Positions 12,296-24,626 of a stretch of 64,000 nt of DNA are shown piece after piece. Under the pieces are notes generated by a model, which worked only from the letters and a program-made list of their open reading frames with translations, searched no databases and was not told the origin of the DNA. This stretch comes from Botryococcus braunii (taxonomy: Eukaryota > Chlorophyta > Trebouxiophyceae). The stretch lies in the NCBI GenBank assembly GCA_002005505.1, contig KV908401.1, positions 173,386 to 237,385 of the forward strand, in the 5' to 3' direction. Within the stretch, counting starts at the first letter, position 1. Every line of letters starts with the position of its first letter. The position numbers and the translations under genes are program-made.

Positions 12296-15200
12296 TCATG
12301 CAGAAGCCAGATGGGATGAGTTGGGCCCTATCCATGGATAAGCAGATGGGAGGAACGGGTTCCAGTTCCGAGGCGTCCTCTCCTGGCCCTCGAGGACCGC
12401 AAAGAAATGGGGGTTCAGCCCTCCCAAGAAGTTGTTGTCGAGGGTCCTCGGCACGGGATGACAGTTCTGCCGGCCCTGTCTCCCAGCACCCGACAGCAGA
12501 GTGATAAGACATGGAAGGAAGCGTAGGGGCATGGAGGCAAGTACACATGTGCAGTGGCATCGAGGGAAGTACACAGGTGCAGTGGCATGGAGAGACATGC
12601 ACAACTGCAGTGGCAAGTGTTTTTTGAGGCGAAGAGCCCCAATTCAACAAGATTACCATAGGTGATGACAAAGAAGAGTAAACACAAAAGGCATTTGAAA
12701 CAAAGTCGACATGGTACACGGGCGGAAATCAACCTTTCACAAATACCAAACATCATCACCAATGGACAGAGCCTTCTAAGCCGAGGGCTTTGTGTTGGTT
12801 TTCAGGGGGCTGTGGAGTAGGGCAGAGCATCCGCAAAGAACCATGCTTAGCCCGAAAGTGATGACCATCGCAATACCCCAACTATCCATGTGAGAAATAC
12901 TGGCAGTAACGCAACCAGCCTTTGCAATCTGAAATCCAACAACCCCACCCAACCCACCTTCATTGGCAAGATTTCTCCGTTGTCTGAAATTACGAATGGA
13001 TCGGGGTCCATGGCTGTGCTGCCGTTGCCCCACCGAGGGTTGTGGGGAAAGCCCATCGCCCGCAAAGCCTGATCCCGCTCCAAGAAGGCTTCCTTCACCT
13101 CCGGGTCCATCCACTTCTGCAACCCAAGGATGCAGCTTGATTGCACCGCACATGGCATTGTAATAAAAGGTGCACTTTGGGTCAGAGCCTTATTGTAGCA
13201 GGGGTGTAACTTGGGTCAGTCTCATCATCACAGAAACGCAGTGGGGTTCAGTATCATTGCCACATAAGTGTATAATGGATGGATCTTATTGCCACCCCTG
13301 ACACCTCCACCCCCCCCCCCCCCCCGCGGGTTTCTCAACCTACTCCCTCCCCTCTGCAAATGTCAGTGTCACGATAGCCTACGCATTGCCACTGGACATC
13401 TGCCAACATCTCGCTAGACTACGCATTGCCATGTGACCAATCCCCAGTACTTTGACAGACTCCAATCTCCGGAATTTCAACAGACTATGCATTGCCATAG
13501 GACCAATGCCAGGATTTCGACAGGCAACGCCTTGCTATCTGACCAAATGCCAGGATTTCGACAGACAACGCCTTGCTATCTGACCAAATGCCAGGATTTC
13601 AATAGAATCCAACAGACTAATTTCAGGTTGCTAAGAACCGTGTCGGCGCTGATAGATCTTGAGGGGTTAATGCTTTTTGTGGCCAGAATTTGTATTTCTG
13701 GTAGGGTTCATGCTAGCATTCCCAGAGGGTGTGATTGTTTTTGGGACAAAATGCCCTAGGTGTTTAGGTTCAACTTAGTTGTAGTGGCTACCGACCAACA
13801 ACACCGGAAACACTCAACTTTGTGCTGAATGTGGATGAATCACCGCGTCTGCAGGGCTGGTGGCCGTCGCAGGCAGTATTTCTGAGAGGTTCTAACCATT
13901 TTGGGGCGTCAATAGAAAATTCACAGGGGGTTTTGATGGTTTTAGGGGGTTCCCAGAGCAGACATTTCATAGGTTTGAAGTCGCTGGGAAGAATTCAAAT
14001 AAATCTTATAACTATATCAGCACAGTACGGTACACTACGATTTTGCTATCTGATCAAAAGCCCAGCAAAGTAACTTCCTGAAGAGGCATCTCCCACATGC
14101 CTCCACCGACTTGGTCGGAGCCATGACTATTGTTTCCTCACCCACTCTTTGTTTACTGGAATGCTCCTTTGTTTCCTGAAAAGACATCTCCCACATGCCT
14201 CCACCAACCTGTTTCCTAAAAATGCATCTCCCACATGCCTCCACCAACTTGGTCTGGCCCATGACTACTGAGAGGGCATAGGCATTGAGTGCACAGTCCC
14301 TCCCAACCGCCTGACAAGGATCCGATCCCGGAAAAGCGCTACCCGGAACGTCGATGAGGGATGTGGTTGATGGAGCAATGGCGTACTCAAACAACGTCCC
14401 CTTAGGGGCTGGGCGGTATAACAATCATAGCTAATTCTCAAACTTCACAGCCGGTGATGATCTTCCAGGCTGCGAACCGTGGCACGTGTGGAGTCACCAT
14501 TAAAGTGCAAGTCACCCTCGTACTCCAAAAACCAAACAGAGCGTCCTTGCGCAACAATCGCCCCCCCTCCCCCAGCAAAAATGGGAAAAATAAAGGAGGA
14601 AAACAAAAAGAAGAAACGTGCGCATGAGAGACACCGCGGGGTGCGGGGTGGGACTGCGGACAGGGCAAGATCCATGAAAGTGGGAGAGCAGGGAGTCTGT
14701 GAAATTGAAAACTGTCAGGAATCATCCATGCCGACTGGAGCATCACCTCGAAGTGTTTAGCAAGCCTGGTGAGTACCCTCTCCATATCTTCCCGATCCTC
14801 CAGCAATATGACCTTCTTAGCCTTTACCGCCTCCTGAAGGTTCAACTTCTTGCCCAAAGGGGTGCCCTGCAAACACGACCATCGGCCAGCTTCATTGGCT
14901 TCACGGAGTGAGCATTTCCAACATACAGAAGGAGCATTTCAGTAGACAAAGAGCGAGGATCACATGACACATAGAGTGACGAGTTCAGTGCACACAGTGC
15001 TGGACTGTTCAGCATGCACAGAGTGAGCATTTTATCTCTCCGATTTTGCTCTGAGCAACTTTACTGTAAGGAAGCAATCACGTAGACTTTGGCAACATTT
15101 AAAGCCATGTTTGAAGATGGAAGCTTTGGTCAATTAGGGCATTTAAAAATTGCTCTTCCAAGGAGATGATCTTCATATGCACTGAGTAAATCTTGCAAAA

Positions 15201-16194
15201 CCTAGATTATCCATTTTGCTGGCCCATTTTGCAATTTAGGGATTCCTAGTACGCGTCATTTGAGTACTTCCTGGAATGGGCCAAGCCAGACAAGCCCCAA
15301 AGGATATTCCAATGGCGGTGCAAGGTAACAACAAAAACTGTACTACAATCAAAAAGTTCTCTTGCTAATGGATATTGACCGCATGAGATGTGTGTTCTAC
15401 TAACCAGGATGCTCTTTGAAGCAACCACAAACCAGAAGGTCACTTTAGTTTTGCCATCAAGAAGGGTCATGCAGCCTCTGTAGTTGTGGCTCTTCTCAAC
15501 AATGTTGGGCAGCCCACCCATGCATTCAATTTGTTCACCTCCCGGCACTTGCAACCCACGAAACTCGGCCTGGTAGCTCTCAGGCACATTCCCTTCCTGC
15601 CAGTGGTCCAAGGACTGTATGGCAACAACCGGAACTCCTGTGAAACACGGGTCAGTGCTTGTTGGAAAATAAAGCAGCTGTTCAGTGTATACTAATTGTT
15701 GCATTTACTTACCGGGGGCACGCCAAACACCGGCTGAGTCCAGAGAGGACCGGGCCCTTGTAACTTCCTGCACGTGCCGGCCCGCCATTGATACACAGGA
15801 AACTTCACTTGGACGGTTTTTAAAACAAAGAAAGCGGCACAGGAATTTGCATCAACAGGAGGAGAAGACGGACATCCAGTTCGTCGACGCCCAAAATCGC
15901 CACCTCTGGCACTTGCGTCCGGCGGACAAGCTCCAGAAAGAACTCTACTGCTAGGGGATCCGCTCCCAACACATTGCACCATGCGTGGCCTCCCCTCAAA
16001 GAATCCCGTAATAATGAAAGTTTTTCAGGGGTCCACTGATAAATGCTTTTGCTGAACAAAAGTCCCCCTCGTCGTCTCGACGTGTTACTGGGGCTATGAA
16101 ATTTGAGTTTATCAAGCCCTGAGGCACATCTGGTACGTTCTTGTGGAACAATCAGGCTCCCTTCAGCCCAGATCCTATATTTTGGCGTCTCCAT
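12296..16194 (-). CDS. Gene M, copy 1: six-exon gene of unknown family
   Basis: Predicted exons in transcript order: 16194-15874 (ATG, 107 codons), 15767-15713, 15637-15405, 14866-14747, 13116-12958 and 12466-12296 (stop). Lengths are 321, 55, 233, 120, 159 and 171 nt, giving about 352 residues in one frame. Donors are GTCCGT, GTAAGT, GTTAGT, GTGATG and GTGGGT; the first is weak and could be misplaced. The internal exon lengths and all intron phases match copies 2 and 3 exactly. Visible landmarks are [20 protein letters not shown] (residues 68-87), [15 protein letters not shown] at the start of exon 3, [11 protein letters not shown] in exon 4 and [13 protein letters not shown] in exon 5. No known domain was recognised. 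The C-terminus is short and lacks the membrane segment of copy 3. It is divergent from gene P1. Confidence 0.7.
13400..13620. repeat. About 42-bp minisatellite in an M1 intron
   Basis: Units built on ATTTCGACAGACTA / TGCTATCTGACCAA repeat about five times within the intron between the 120-nt and 159-nt exons. The same array is present in unit 2 (about 26710-26990) and unit 3 (about 50080-50340), so it predates the duplication. A second family (ACATCTCCCACATGCCTCCACC, about 50 bp) is at 14080-14250. Confidence 0.75.
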
Positions 16195-16610
16195 CGTCCT
16201 TGAGAGAAGAGAGAAGGCTGAACGTCGGACCTGAGTTCGACTCTTGGCTGGACTGAGAAATATACACCGAGATTCCCTGTGCCAGCGGGCAAAGCAATGA
16301 TGATATATTACATCCAGGATGCCCTCCTTGACAAGGACACCTTGTTTCCATTCGTTACGTGACGTAACTTACGTCCCCTGCGTGATGTCACGTCGGTGAT
16401 GTCACATTAGATGAACTAACAATGAATTTTCTCAACCCTTGGGAGTTACATCCGCGTCACACCATCGTCCAGGACGGATGGAAGGTTGACCGGGGCTCGT
16501 ATCAACAAACTCCAAACAAGACTCCAGAAATCGTTGGAGTCACGAGAACAGATTTCCAAGGAGACCACAGGTCAAAGTCTGTTTGAACAAATAGACTCCA
16601 CTCTGGATCG
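16195..16610. promoter_or_regulatory. Intergenic region between divergent genes M1 and P1 (putative bidirectional promoter)
   Basis: Only 416 bp separate the two predicted start codons. The segment contains clustered CRE/bZIP-like words (GTGACGTAAC near 16358, TGATGTCACGTCGGTGATGTCA at about 16384-16405). Parts are conserved in unit 3, which has a similar gap. The promoter role is inferred from position. Confidence 0.45.
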
Positions 16611-17137
16611 ATGGCACAGCAAGGTGATAAGTCATTTCCTCTGACAACTCCGACTCAATTGTGCCCCTGTTCCTTTTCGTATCACACATGTACATGTTTT
16701 ATCTGAGTTCAGCAATATGTATCATTTCTATGGATTGTCGTTGTTAGGGCGCTTCTAGTGGCTTTTGCGAGTTCGTGACAGCCTACGTATGTTACCCATC
16801 ACCAGCTAGCACGCGTCTAAATTGGTGAAATTACTGACACTGTGATGTAAGCTACAGTGTGGCAGAGCCTTCAGGATTTTCAGCCTGGGGCCGTGCGTCG
16901 ACTGTCGTCGGACAGACTCGCCTCGCCGTTGGACCAGGTCGTTTGGTGAGTCAACTCGCTGTTGGCCTTGTGCCCATTCGAATGAACTGTGTTTTTCTGC
17001 CGCATACCACGTCAGTACGCAGATATCTTCACAACAGCTGATGGCACACCTATGTAAATGGAACAGTAGCCATGTGGAAAGGTCCAAAGTCTATTGGCCC
17101 TTGTTATGCATATTTGGAGGTGCATCCACGCACATGT

Positions 17138-17296
<159 letters not shown>

Positions 17297-18445
17297 TTAT
17301 GTTGTGTTCTTACCACAAATTCTACACATAACACAAAGTACAAGGTGCTGTTACTTTGCACATATGACAATCTGTCGATTTCCGCTCATGCATTATCCAA
17401 GTTATCGAAAGACAATCCGCACTTGCCGCTCGCAGCGAGCACTGCAGCGTGTTCGTTTCACTCAAAACGAATACTGACAGCAAATGCAGCGTATTCAATA
17501 CCGCACAAACAACTGTGCGGATGCCCTCAAACAGCTGAGAGCGGAAATCACGCTTGGTTCATTACCTGGTTGGCACTTGTTGTAGCACTTCGGAACAATT
17601 CAATAGTAAAAGCACTTGAGATTGCCATTTGTTAGAGCACTTCGGAGCAGTTGTGATAGACAGGGTGGAGGCTGAAACGGGGGGTGGTTGCTCACAGTCG
17701 GTGGCCATTCGAACCTTCTCAGTGAAAATGATACCGACCGGCAGGGGCGAGTGGGAGGCGGAAGAGGAAGTGGCAGTTCGCTTCGGGACGGGGTTCTTCC
17801 TTCACAGATACCCGGACCACATTGTCACCTCCGCCCACCTACGGCGAGATGTCAATGAAAAAGAATCAGAGTACATTACAGCATTCGCAATGTACGTCAT
17901 TCCCCTGGACGTCTACAGACATGACCATCGAGCAGCGCAGGAACGAGCAAGTCATTCTGGATTGCGGCGGCTTTCGGGCGGAAGGGACCAGGGACCTGAC
18001 TCTTCCCGGGCTGCGCGCTTTTCTGGAGCAGCTTTTCGTTTCTGAGGATCCGAATCGGTCTTACTCGGATCACGGCGTGGACGCCGCCCTCCTCTACGTT
18101 CCCAACTTGTTCCACGCGGATAACATGCGCAGGTACTTCATGGGCCCGTCCCGCATGATTGCTGAGGACCACATCGCACGTGCAGATCAGCAAGGGAGGG
18201 CCGCCTTGGTGGTTGGAGTTGCGCTGTTGAATCCTTTGCGGAGTGGGCCTGCCTACAGCGTGCTGCAGCCTCTTGAAGGGCAGAGGGACTTGCTGCTCCC
18301 CGCGGGGGATTTCCCGGTTGTACAGACCGCACGAGGCCAGAGTATCCCTGCTATGTCGGGTGCACCGGTCTGGGTTGTATACGAACCCCGTACGTGTCCC
18401 TGCCCCCATCTGCCTCTCCCACCCCCCCCCCCCCCCGGGCCCCCC

Positions 18446-18448
18446 ACA

Positions 18449-18513
<65 letters not shown>

Positions 18514-18531
18514 CACACACACACACACACA

Positions 18532-18593
<62 letters not shown>

Positions 18594-18700
18594 TGCGCAC
18601 ACGCACGCGCACGCGCACACGCACACGCACACGCACGCACACTCATTTTGGCACACGCAGACGCACATGCGCACACGCGCGCACACACCACCCGCATGCC
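18446..18700. repeat. (CA)n and CACG-rich tract filling P1 intron 1
   Basis: CA repeats with CTAC and CCAC interruptions followed by GCACACGCACGC variants, all between the donor at 18390 and the acceptor ending at 18833. Confidence 0.95.
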
Positions 18701-19134
18701 CACCCATCCGCCCCGAGCCACCCAACCAGTGGCGAACGGGCGCCTCCTTATGACCCTACAACATTTCACTTTAAGCCCAGGACTTCGCCAAATAGCTTCT
18801 CCGCTTTTTGACACGTGGGACGTCTCTGTGCAGAGTACCCTGGCAACCCGGCATGGAGAGTCGCTGGGATACTTGGAGGATTTGAAAACAGAAATGACGT
18901 TTGGTTCGTGCGGCTGCTGCCACGTGTAGCTCTTGACTTGGAAAGTGCCCCGCTGGAACCCTTCCGGACCTACGAGCAAGTAAGTTCTTCATCCTCATGA
19001 AGAGCCTTTTACTTTTTTTGTCTTGCTTTATACATTCATGTTAGACCATCAGACATTTGAATGCTTGTGTCCTTGTGTGGCTGGTGTAACTGTTCCCCAA
19101 GAGTCTGCTGTGATATGTTGTAGGGTCGCTTGAT

Positions 19135-19266
19135 TTTTTGCGGCCGCTTCTTTCTTTAGGGTCGCTTGTTTCTTTAGGGTCGCTTGTTTCTTTAGGGTCT
19201 CTTGTTTCTTTAGGGTCGCTTGTTTCTTTAGGGTCTCTTGTTTCTTTAGGGTCGCTTGTTTCTTCG
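19135..19266. repeat. 18-bp minisatellite in P1 intron 2
   Basis: TTTCTTTAGGGTCGCTTG and a GGGTCTCTTG variant repeat about six times. Unit 2 retains about three copies at 33510-33570. The array lies inside the intron between the second and last protease exons. Confidence 0.9.
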
Positions 19267-19502
19267 GATCTTGGGTTCCGCCACGGCTCCCATTCTTCCC
19301 TTGCTTCCCGATAGAGAGATATATGTGTCTCTCTTCATTTTGCTCCCAGATTTGTTGGGTTGGGTTTGTTTTGGAAGAGAAGCTTGCCTATGAGGGGGGT
19401 GAGCGCATGTTGAGGTGGGAGAGAGCACTAGTGGCAGTACTGAGGAATGCACCGCCGATGCGCGGATGCGGGAAGCTGTTGCAGGGGATGGATCTGCACT
19501 AG

Positions 19503-20023
19503 TAAGCAGCATATGCCGCCACATGAGTCTGGCTCCGCCTCCGTCATGCTGATCTCGCGGGCGCTGCTTTCCTTTCACTTGAGGCCCAGTCCTCGTCGTC
19601 CAAGGCACCATGCGCAAGAGCTGAATCACTGCCTGTCGGGCCTGATCTGGCCGTCTCTCGCATGCGCTGGTTTCCTTTCAGGAGGCCCTCACCCTTGCGC
19701 TCATCATCTAAAGCCTTGTGTGCATGAGCTGAATCGTCTTCACCGGGGCCTGGACCTCGTCATCCACAGCATCATGCGCAAGCGCTGGCTTGATGTTATT
19801 ACACATAGCTAATGATGTTATGGCTTGAATCCGCCCGAGCTCTCCGCGCCTAAGCCTGCGCTGTGCTGCGCAAGAAGGTGCTGTGCTGTGCCGTGCTGTT
19901 CGCCTCACCCCGAAGAATAAATTCAAGCCTGAATTCAAGCCTAAATTCAAGACTGCGGTGTGCTGCGCAATGAAGCACCCGCAGGCATGCCTCCAATGGG
20001 TTGGGGTTTTCTAACCAACCATA
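19503..20023. other. Sequence downstream of P1
   Basis: Homologous to 34141-34670 and, more loosely, 57490-57890. It contains an AATAAA at about 19916 that could serve as a polyadenylation signal for P1. No conserved frame was found. Confidence 0.4.
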
Positions 20024-20420
20024 GTATGCGTTTGCTTTGCAATATTTTGAAGTGTATTATGCCCACGAAGCTAAAGTAATACGCTTTTGTGTTATTGTTT
20101 TGGTCAGCAAGGAGTGTCTGTGGTATGCGTTTGCTTGGCAATATCTTGAAGTGTATGATGCCCACGAAGCTAAAGTAATGCGCTTTTGTGTTATTGTTTT
20201 AGTCAGCATGGAGTGTCTGTGGTTTGCGTTTGCTTGGCAATATCTTGGAGTGTATGATGCCCACGAAGCTAAAGTAATACGCTTTTGTGTATTTGTTTTG
20301 GTCAGCAAGGAGTGTCTGTGGTATGCATTCGCTTGGCAATTTTTTCTAGCGTATGATGCCCACGAAAGTGAAGTGATGTATTTTGAAAGCCCCGTTTTGA
20401 TGCCCAATCATCGATGATTG
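20024..20420. repeat. 99-bp minisatellite, four copies
   Basis: Units begin at 20024, 20123, 20222 and 20321 (GTATGCGTTTGCTTGGCAAT). Because 99 is divisible by three, frames stay open on both strands and give repetitive peptides. Unit 2 has five copies (34678-35130) and unit 3 only one degenerate copy (about 57925-57990). Confidence 0.95.
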
Positions 20421-20552
20421 GGCATTGACATCATTAGAGTAGTTGATGGTATATCGCAATTCATTGATATATCACTGTTCTTTGCCCCGGCCCCGCCGGG
20501 CTGTATAGGTTAGGCAGAAATCGCTGAAAACCCAGCAGTACAATCGCTGAGA

Positions 20553-20705
20553 GCCCAGGTTGAGGAGCGCTGAGAGTGCATCAGTACGATCGCTCAGAGC
20601 CCATGATTGAGGAGCGCTGAGAGTGCAGCAGTACGATCGCTCAGAGCCCATGATTGAGGAGCGCTGAGAGTGCAGCAGTACGACCGCTCAGAGCCCAGCA
20701 GTACA
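20553..20705. repeat. 47-bp minisatellite
   Basis: TTGAGGAGCGCTGAGAGTGC and GTACGATCGCTCAGAGCCCA recur at 20560, 20607 and 20654. A shorter version is in unit 2 (about 35275-35355), and a related GGAGCGCTGAGAGCGCAGCA occurs far away at about 62695. Confidence 0.9.
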
Positions 20706-20839
20706 AGGCTGGGACTAAAATTGGCTCTTTTCGCCAGCCAAATTTTGAGTTAGATGGGCTGGGACATTGTTTTGGTTCACATGGGGCCGTGCCCATGAGG
20801 GAATGGGGCTGGCTCTTTGGAAATGCGGCGCCTGCTTCT

Positions 20840-22420
20840 CGGGTGATGCGGTCACATGACCGGTCATGACCGGGCGGTACCAAATGCTTTTGAAATGATG
20901 CGGTCACATGGCCGGGTGGTCCAGCTCGATGTCGTATCGACGCGTTGCAGCTTTTGCACGCATGGTGGGTGAACGCCTTAAGGCACTTGCCCTGAACTCC
21001 TCACTGCTTTTATCCCCTTTCTTGCTTTCTTTGTGATGCGGCCATGTGACAGAGTGCACCCGGTCACATGACCCAGGAAGTCGTTTCGACGAGTCTCGGC
21101 ATCTACACGCACATGTATTCGTGCATGCCGGGGGGTATCTTTGCCCTGAGCTCCTGAACCTTCTTTCAGAAATGATGTGGCCACGTGGTGTGGTGACCCT
21201 TGGGCTTGGCCAGGAACTGGTTTCGACGAGTTCCGGCATATGCCTGCATTCTGGGTGAACTCCTTGCCCTGAACTCCTCGGTTTTTTACCACGAGGTTCT
21301 TCTGATGGTCACACATGTGACCCAGGGACACAGCTGACACAGGGTATCTACCTCATCCTGTACATGATGAGGTCACATGATGAGGTCACGTCAGGGTGAC
21401 CCAGGGACACAGCTGACACAGGGTGACTCATGAGGTCTCGGCATCTACATGCACATGTACTCGTGCATGCCGGGTGGTGGTCTGTTTGCACTGAAGTCCT
21501 GAACTTTCTCTCAGAAATATTTGGTTTCTCTCAGAAATATTTGGTTTCTCTCAGAAATATTTGATGATTTGATGTGAGTATTTGAACTTCAATGATGCGG
21601 CCACGTGGTTTGTTGACCCATGGCCAGGAAGTCGCTTTGACGACTTGCGGCTTTTGCAGCATTCTGGGTGAATGCCTTGCCCTGAACGCCTCGATTGATG
21701 TTTTACTCATCAGGTTTTCCTTATGATCATATGATGCGGTCACGTCACAAGGTGACCCGGGAAGTGGTTTCGGCGAGTCTCAACTTTTACATGCACATGC
21801 ACATATATGCAGGCATCCTGAGTGGACTGTTTGCCATGAGTTCCTGAATTGTTTTCCAGATCTGATGCGGTCACGGGATTTGTTGACCAACAAAGTTGTT
21901 TTGACAAGTTGCAGAGTATGCCTGCATCCTGAGAGGATGCCTTGCCCTGAACTCCTTGATGTTTTTCTCTAATGAATGCGGGCACAGTACAGGGAGACCC
22001 TGGTAGTTGTTTCGAATTCGACGACTTGCAGCATATGCTTGCAACCTGGACTGTCTCTTTGCAATGTTCATGAAATCTGACTTTCCAATTTTTTATTACA
22101 AGATGCAGTCATGTGACAGGGTGACCCAAGAAGTGCTTTAAGGGCTTGCAGTACATGAATGCATGCTGGATAAGGGCTTTGCCCTGTTCATGAAATTTCA
22201 GAAGAAGACCTTTGTTTCCAGCGGTCTTCTTACATCTGCGGTCACGTGATGGGGTGACTTACGAAATTGCAACATGTTCGACCTTATGCACAGCTGCATG
22301 TATGCCAGCTGGGAATTCCGTTTTCCGGAATCCGGTTTGCCCTGATTCCCTCATTCTTTTTTTCGAGAGCTCTTTTTATGAGGGTCACGTGACAGGGTGA
22401 CCGAGGAAGTCGTTAAAGCG
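20840..22420. repeat. Degenerate tandem array with GTCACGTGAC/GTCACATGAC motifs, unit 1
   Basis: About a dozen units of 120-170 bp, each with GATGCGGTCAC(A/G)TGAC or a variant, then GGGTGACCCAGGAAGTCGTT, GCATGCCGGGTG and TTGCCCTGAACTCCT. The palindromic core CACGTG/CACATG is an E-box-type bHLH recognition word. A sub-array TTTCTCTCAGAAATATTTGG (three copies) sits at about 21508-21565. Confidence 0.8.
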
Positions 22421-23339
22421 GAATGTTGGCCGATCGCGAATTGCAGCATATTGTAATTGCATGTATGCCGTGTGAACGCTCAATTGCATATTATGTCGAA
22501 GGGTGTCTGGAGATATGGGGCAATCCGAACGCTTTGCAGCCAAAAGTATAAGAATTTCGAAATTCTTGAATTCATTGTTCTCGGGGTTGTACAATGCTTT
22601 GTGCGTCTTCAGGGGTACACATATTTTTAGGTTGTGTTACCATGAGATCAGGGCCAGAACATGTGTGGATCAGTTTGGGAGCTCGTGTGAGCCTTTGAGT
22701 GATTTGCAAAAAGGCATTAATTGATGCCGTGTGTACATACACAGGCGTGTGCGCTGAGTTTTGGCATGTTTACATATCCCCTGCGAGCATGGTCTGAAGC
22801 GTTTCCAGGGGTTGGTGAAGCCATGATTAGTCATAGCTTGCGGGATATACAACCCGGCCAGTTACAAATTTATCACCTTCCAGTTCAAAAGTTACGTTGG
22901 GATGCTTGCTTTCATGTCAGTAGTTTGTTTATAAGTGCGCTTATGAACAAACCACCGGCGAAACCGACTTGAAAGCATGCACCTCTGCAAGGCATCCAAG
23001 TGAAGACATATCCATAATATCCTGCAAAAGATGGTCAAAGTAGCAAAGGTCAAACCATATTGACTCGAATAGGGTATTTTGTTGTAACCGTCGATGAATG
23101 GCCGCATTTCCAGGAAGAGATGCGATGTGTTCCTGTCTTGAAAAGTCAGTTGACCGTCACATGTACGCACACAACATGATATTCCGAGCACGTGACCACA
23201 CTTCCTCTTGGCTATAGAAGGCCATGTCCTGCATCTTATATACTTCCAGTCCCTCTTTTCTTCCTAAGCTTCTTTCTTACTAAGCTTCAAAAGTCAATTA
23301 CATAGCACAGGGGCGCGCGCCCACACCTGCGCACGCACG

Positions 23340-23340
<1 letters not shown>
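22421..23340. other. Unit 1 tail and unit 1/2 junction
   Basis: Conserved with 37030-37780 and in part with 60440-60740. No exon can be supported. The junction with unit 2 is placed at about 23190 because the sequence after it matches leader sequence downstream of the copies of gene M. Confidence 0.5.
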
Positions 23341-23406
<66 letters not shown>

Positions 23407-24626
23407 GACAGCTGGAAGAAAATACAAGCACGTCCTAAACAGCCACAATGTGGCCTCTCAAAAACGAGGAGCACGGGGCGCCTTGTAGCGGGCATGGCGC
23501 CGTACTTGGCATGCCAGTGTTGCTCGAATGCAGTATCACAGCCGCAACCTCGAGACAGGCACACCACATGCTGAACATGTAACGAAAGGCCTGGACTAGT
23601 ACAGCAAGTTGGGATGCAAAAACAAATGCGGCTGAGACAGGGCACCCGGAAAGGTGTTCCTTTTATATTTACAAAGGGGAACAGCCTGATTAGGAGCCCT
23701 TTGTCTTCAGCCCTAAAAGCTGGTTCTGCTCCAAGACTACTGGACGCAGTCTTCTTTTTTCTTCCTGCAAGAAATGTCCCGGACGTATGTATCCAGAAGA
23801 CGACGGAACCTTCTTCCTTTCCTCCTCGCGCTGCACTTGCTACTTGCTATAGGAGGAAATGTCCTGCATCTCCCATTCTTCAAGTCCTTCTCTTTCTTCC
23901 GTTGATCCTGAGATTCAAAAGTCAAATACAAAGCCGCTCCACATTTGCAGATCCACGGCCAAGCACCCCCAATGAAAGTTGGGAGGTGTTGAATGGTGGG
24001 CCCCACTTTCATTGCAACAATCTTAGCTTTCCTCGGGGTTACCTTGGGGTTGGGGAGCGACCCCGTGAGCCCTCGTCATGGCATTAGCAAGGCCATGACA
24101 ACACTTGTGTGTACACAGGTGAATAAACCTACAGGGCCGTCTCTCCCAATGGAGGGGGCCTGGGGGGAGGGGGGGGATGAGACTGCAACCCCCTGACAAA
24201 ACAGAGCCAACGGGAAGCCCAAAACCCTGATCCCGAGGCCTACAATTCCCCAGCCCAAATACCATTGTCGGACGAGAAACGCGCGGGAGCATGACCAGAT
24301 GAGGGGCCACACACTGGGGAGCACTCTACGCTCAAAATGATAAGAATCAAAACAGAAAAGAATATACGCAACTCCTAAGACCTCACCATAGAATGAAAAT
24401 GGCGCGTGTTGGAACACGTCACCATGCAATGATTTGGGAACCTGCTTACAGGGCCATACCCAATGCGAATCTGCTGCAGCGCATTCCAATTGTCGAGCAT
24501 CCCTCAGCAGCCCACCCTCATAGCCCTCAAGGCCCATGCAGCAGCAGCCCTCCCTCCCTCCCTCAAGACCCGGGAGGAGCATCACTCAGCAGCCCTCCCT
24601 CCCTCCCTCAAGACCCGGGAGGAGCA
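23341..24626. other. Unit 2 leader downstream of gene M2
   Basis: Starts with (CA)n at 23341-23404 and repeats the unit 1 leader with moderate divergence, including a CCTCCCTCC-rich minisatellite at 24530-24660. No coding exon is supported. Confidence 0.5.

Noticed and set aside
12776..12900. Membrane-spanning exon of M1 (hydrophobic frame)
   Set aside because: A hydrophobic frame exists in units 1 and 2, but no acceptor joins it in phase to the preceding exon, and unit 3 does not preserve it.
20037..20417. 126-codon repeat protein
   Set aside because: Frame is a by-product of the 99-bp minisatellite; the opposite strand is equally open and unit 3 has lost the array.
20553..20705. CRISPR-like regularly spaced repeats
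   Set aside because: Adjacent 47-bp tandem units without unique spacers, in a eukaryotic genome; no cas genes.
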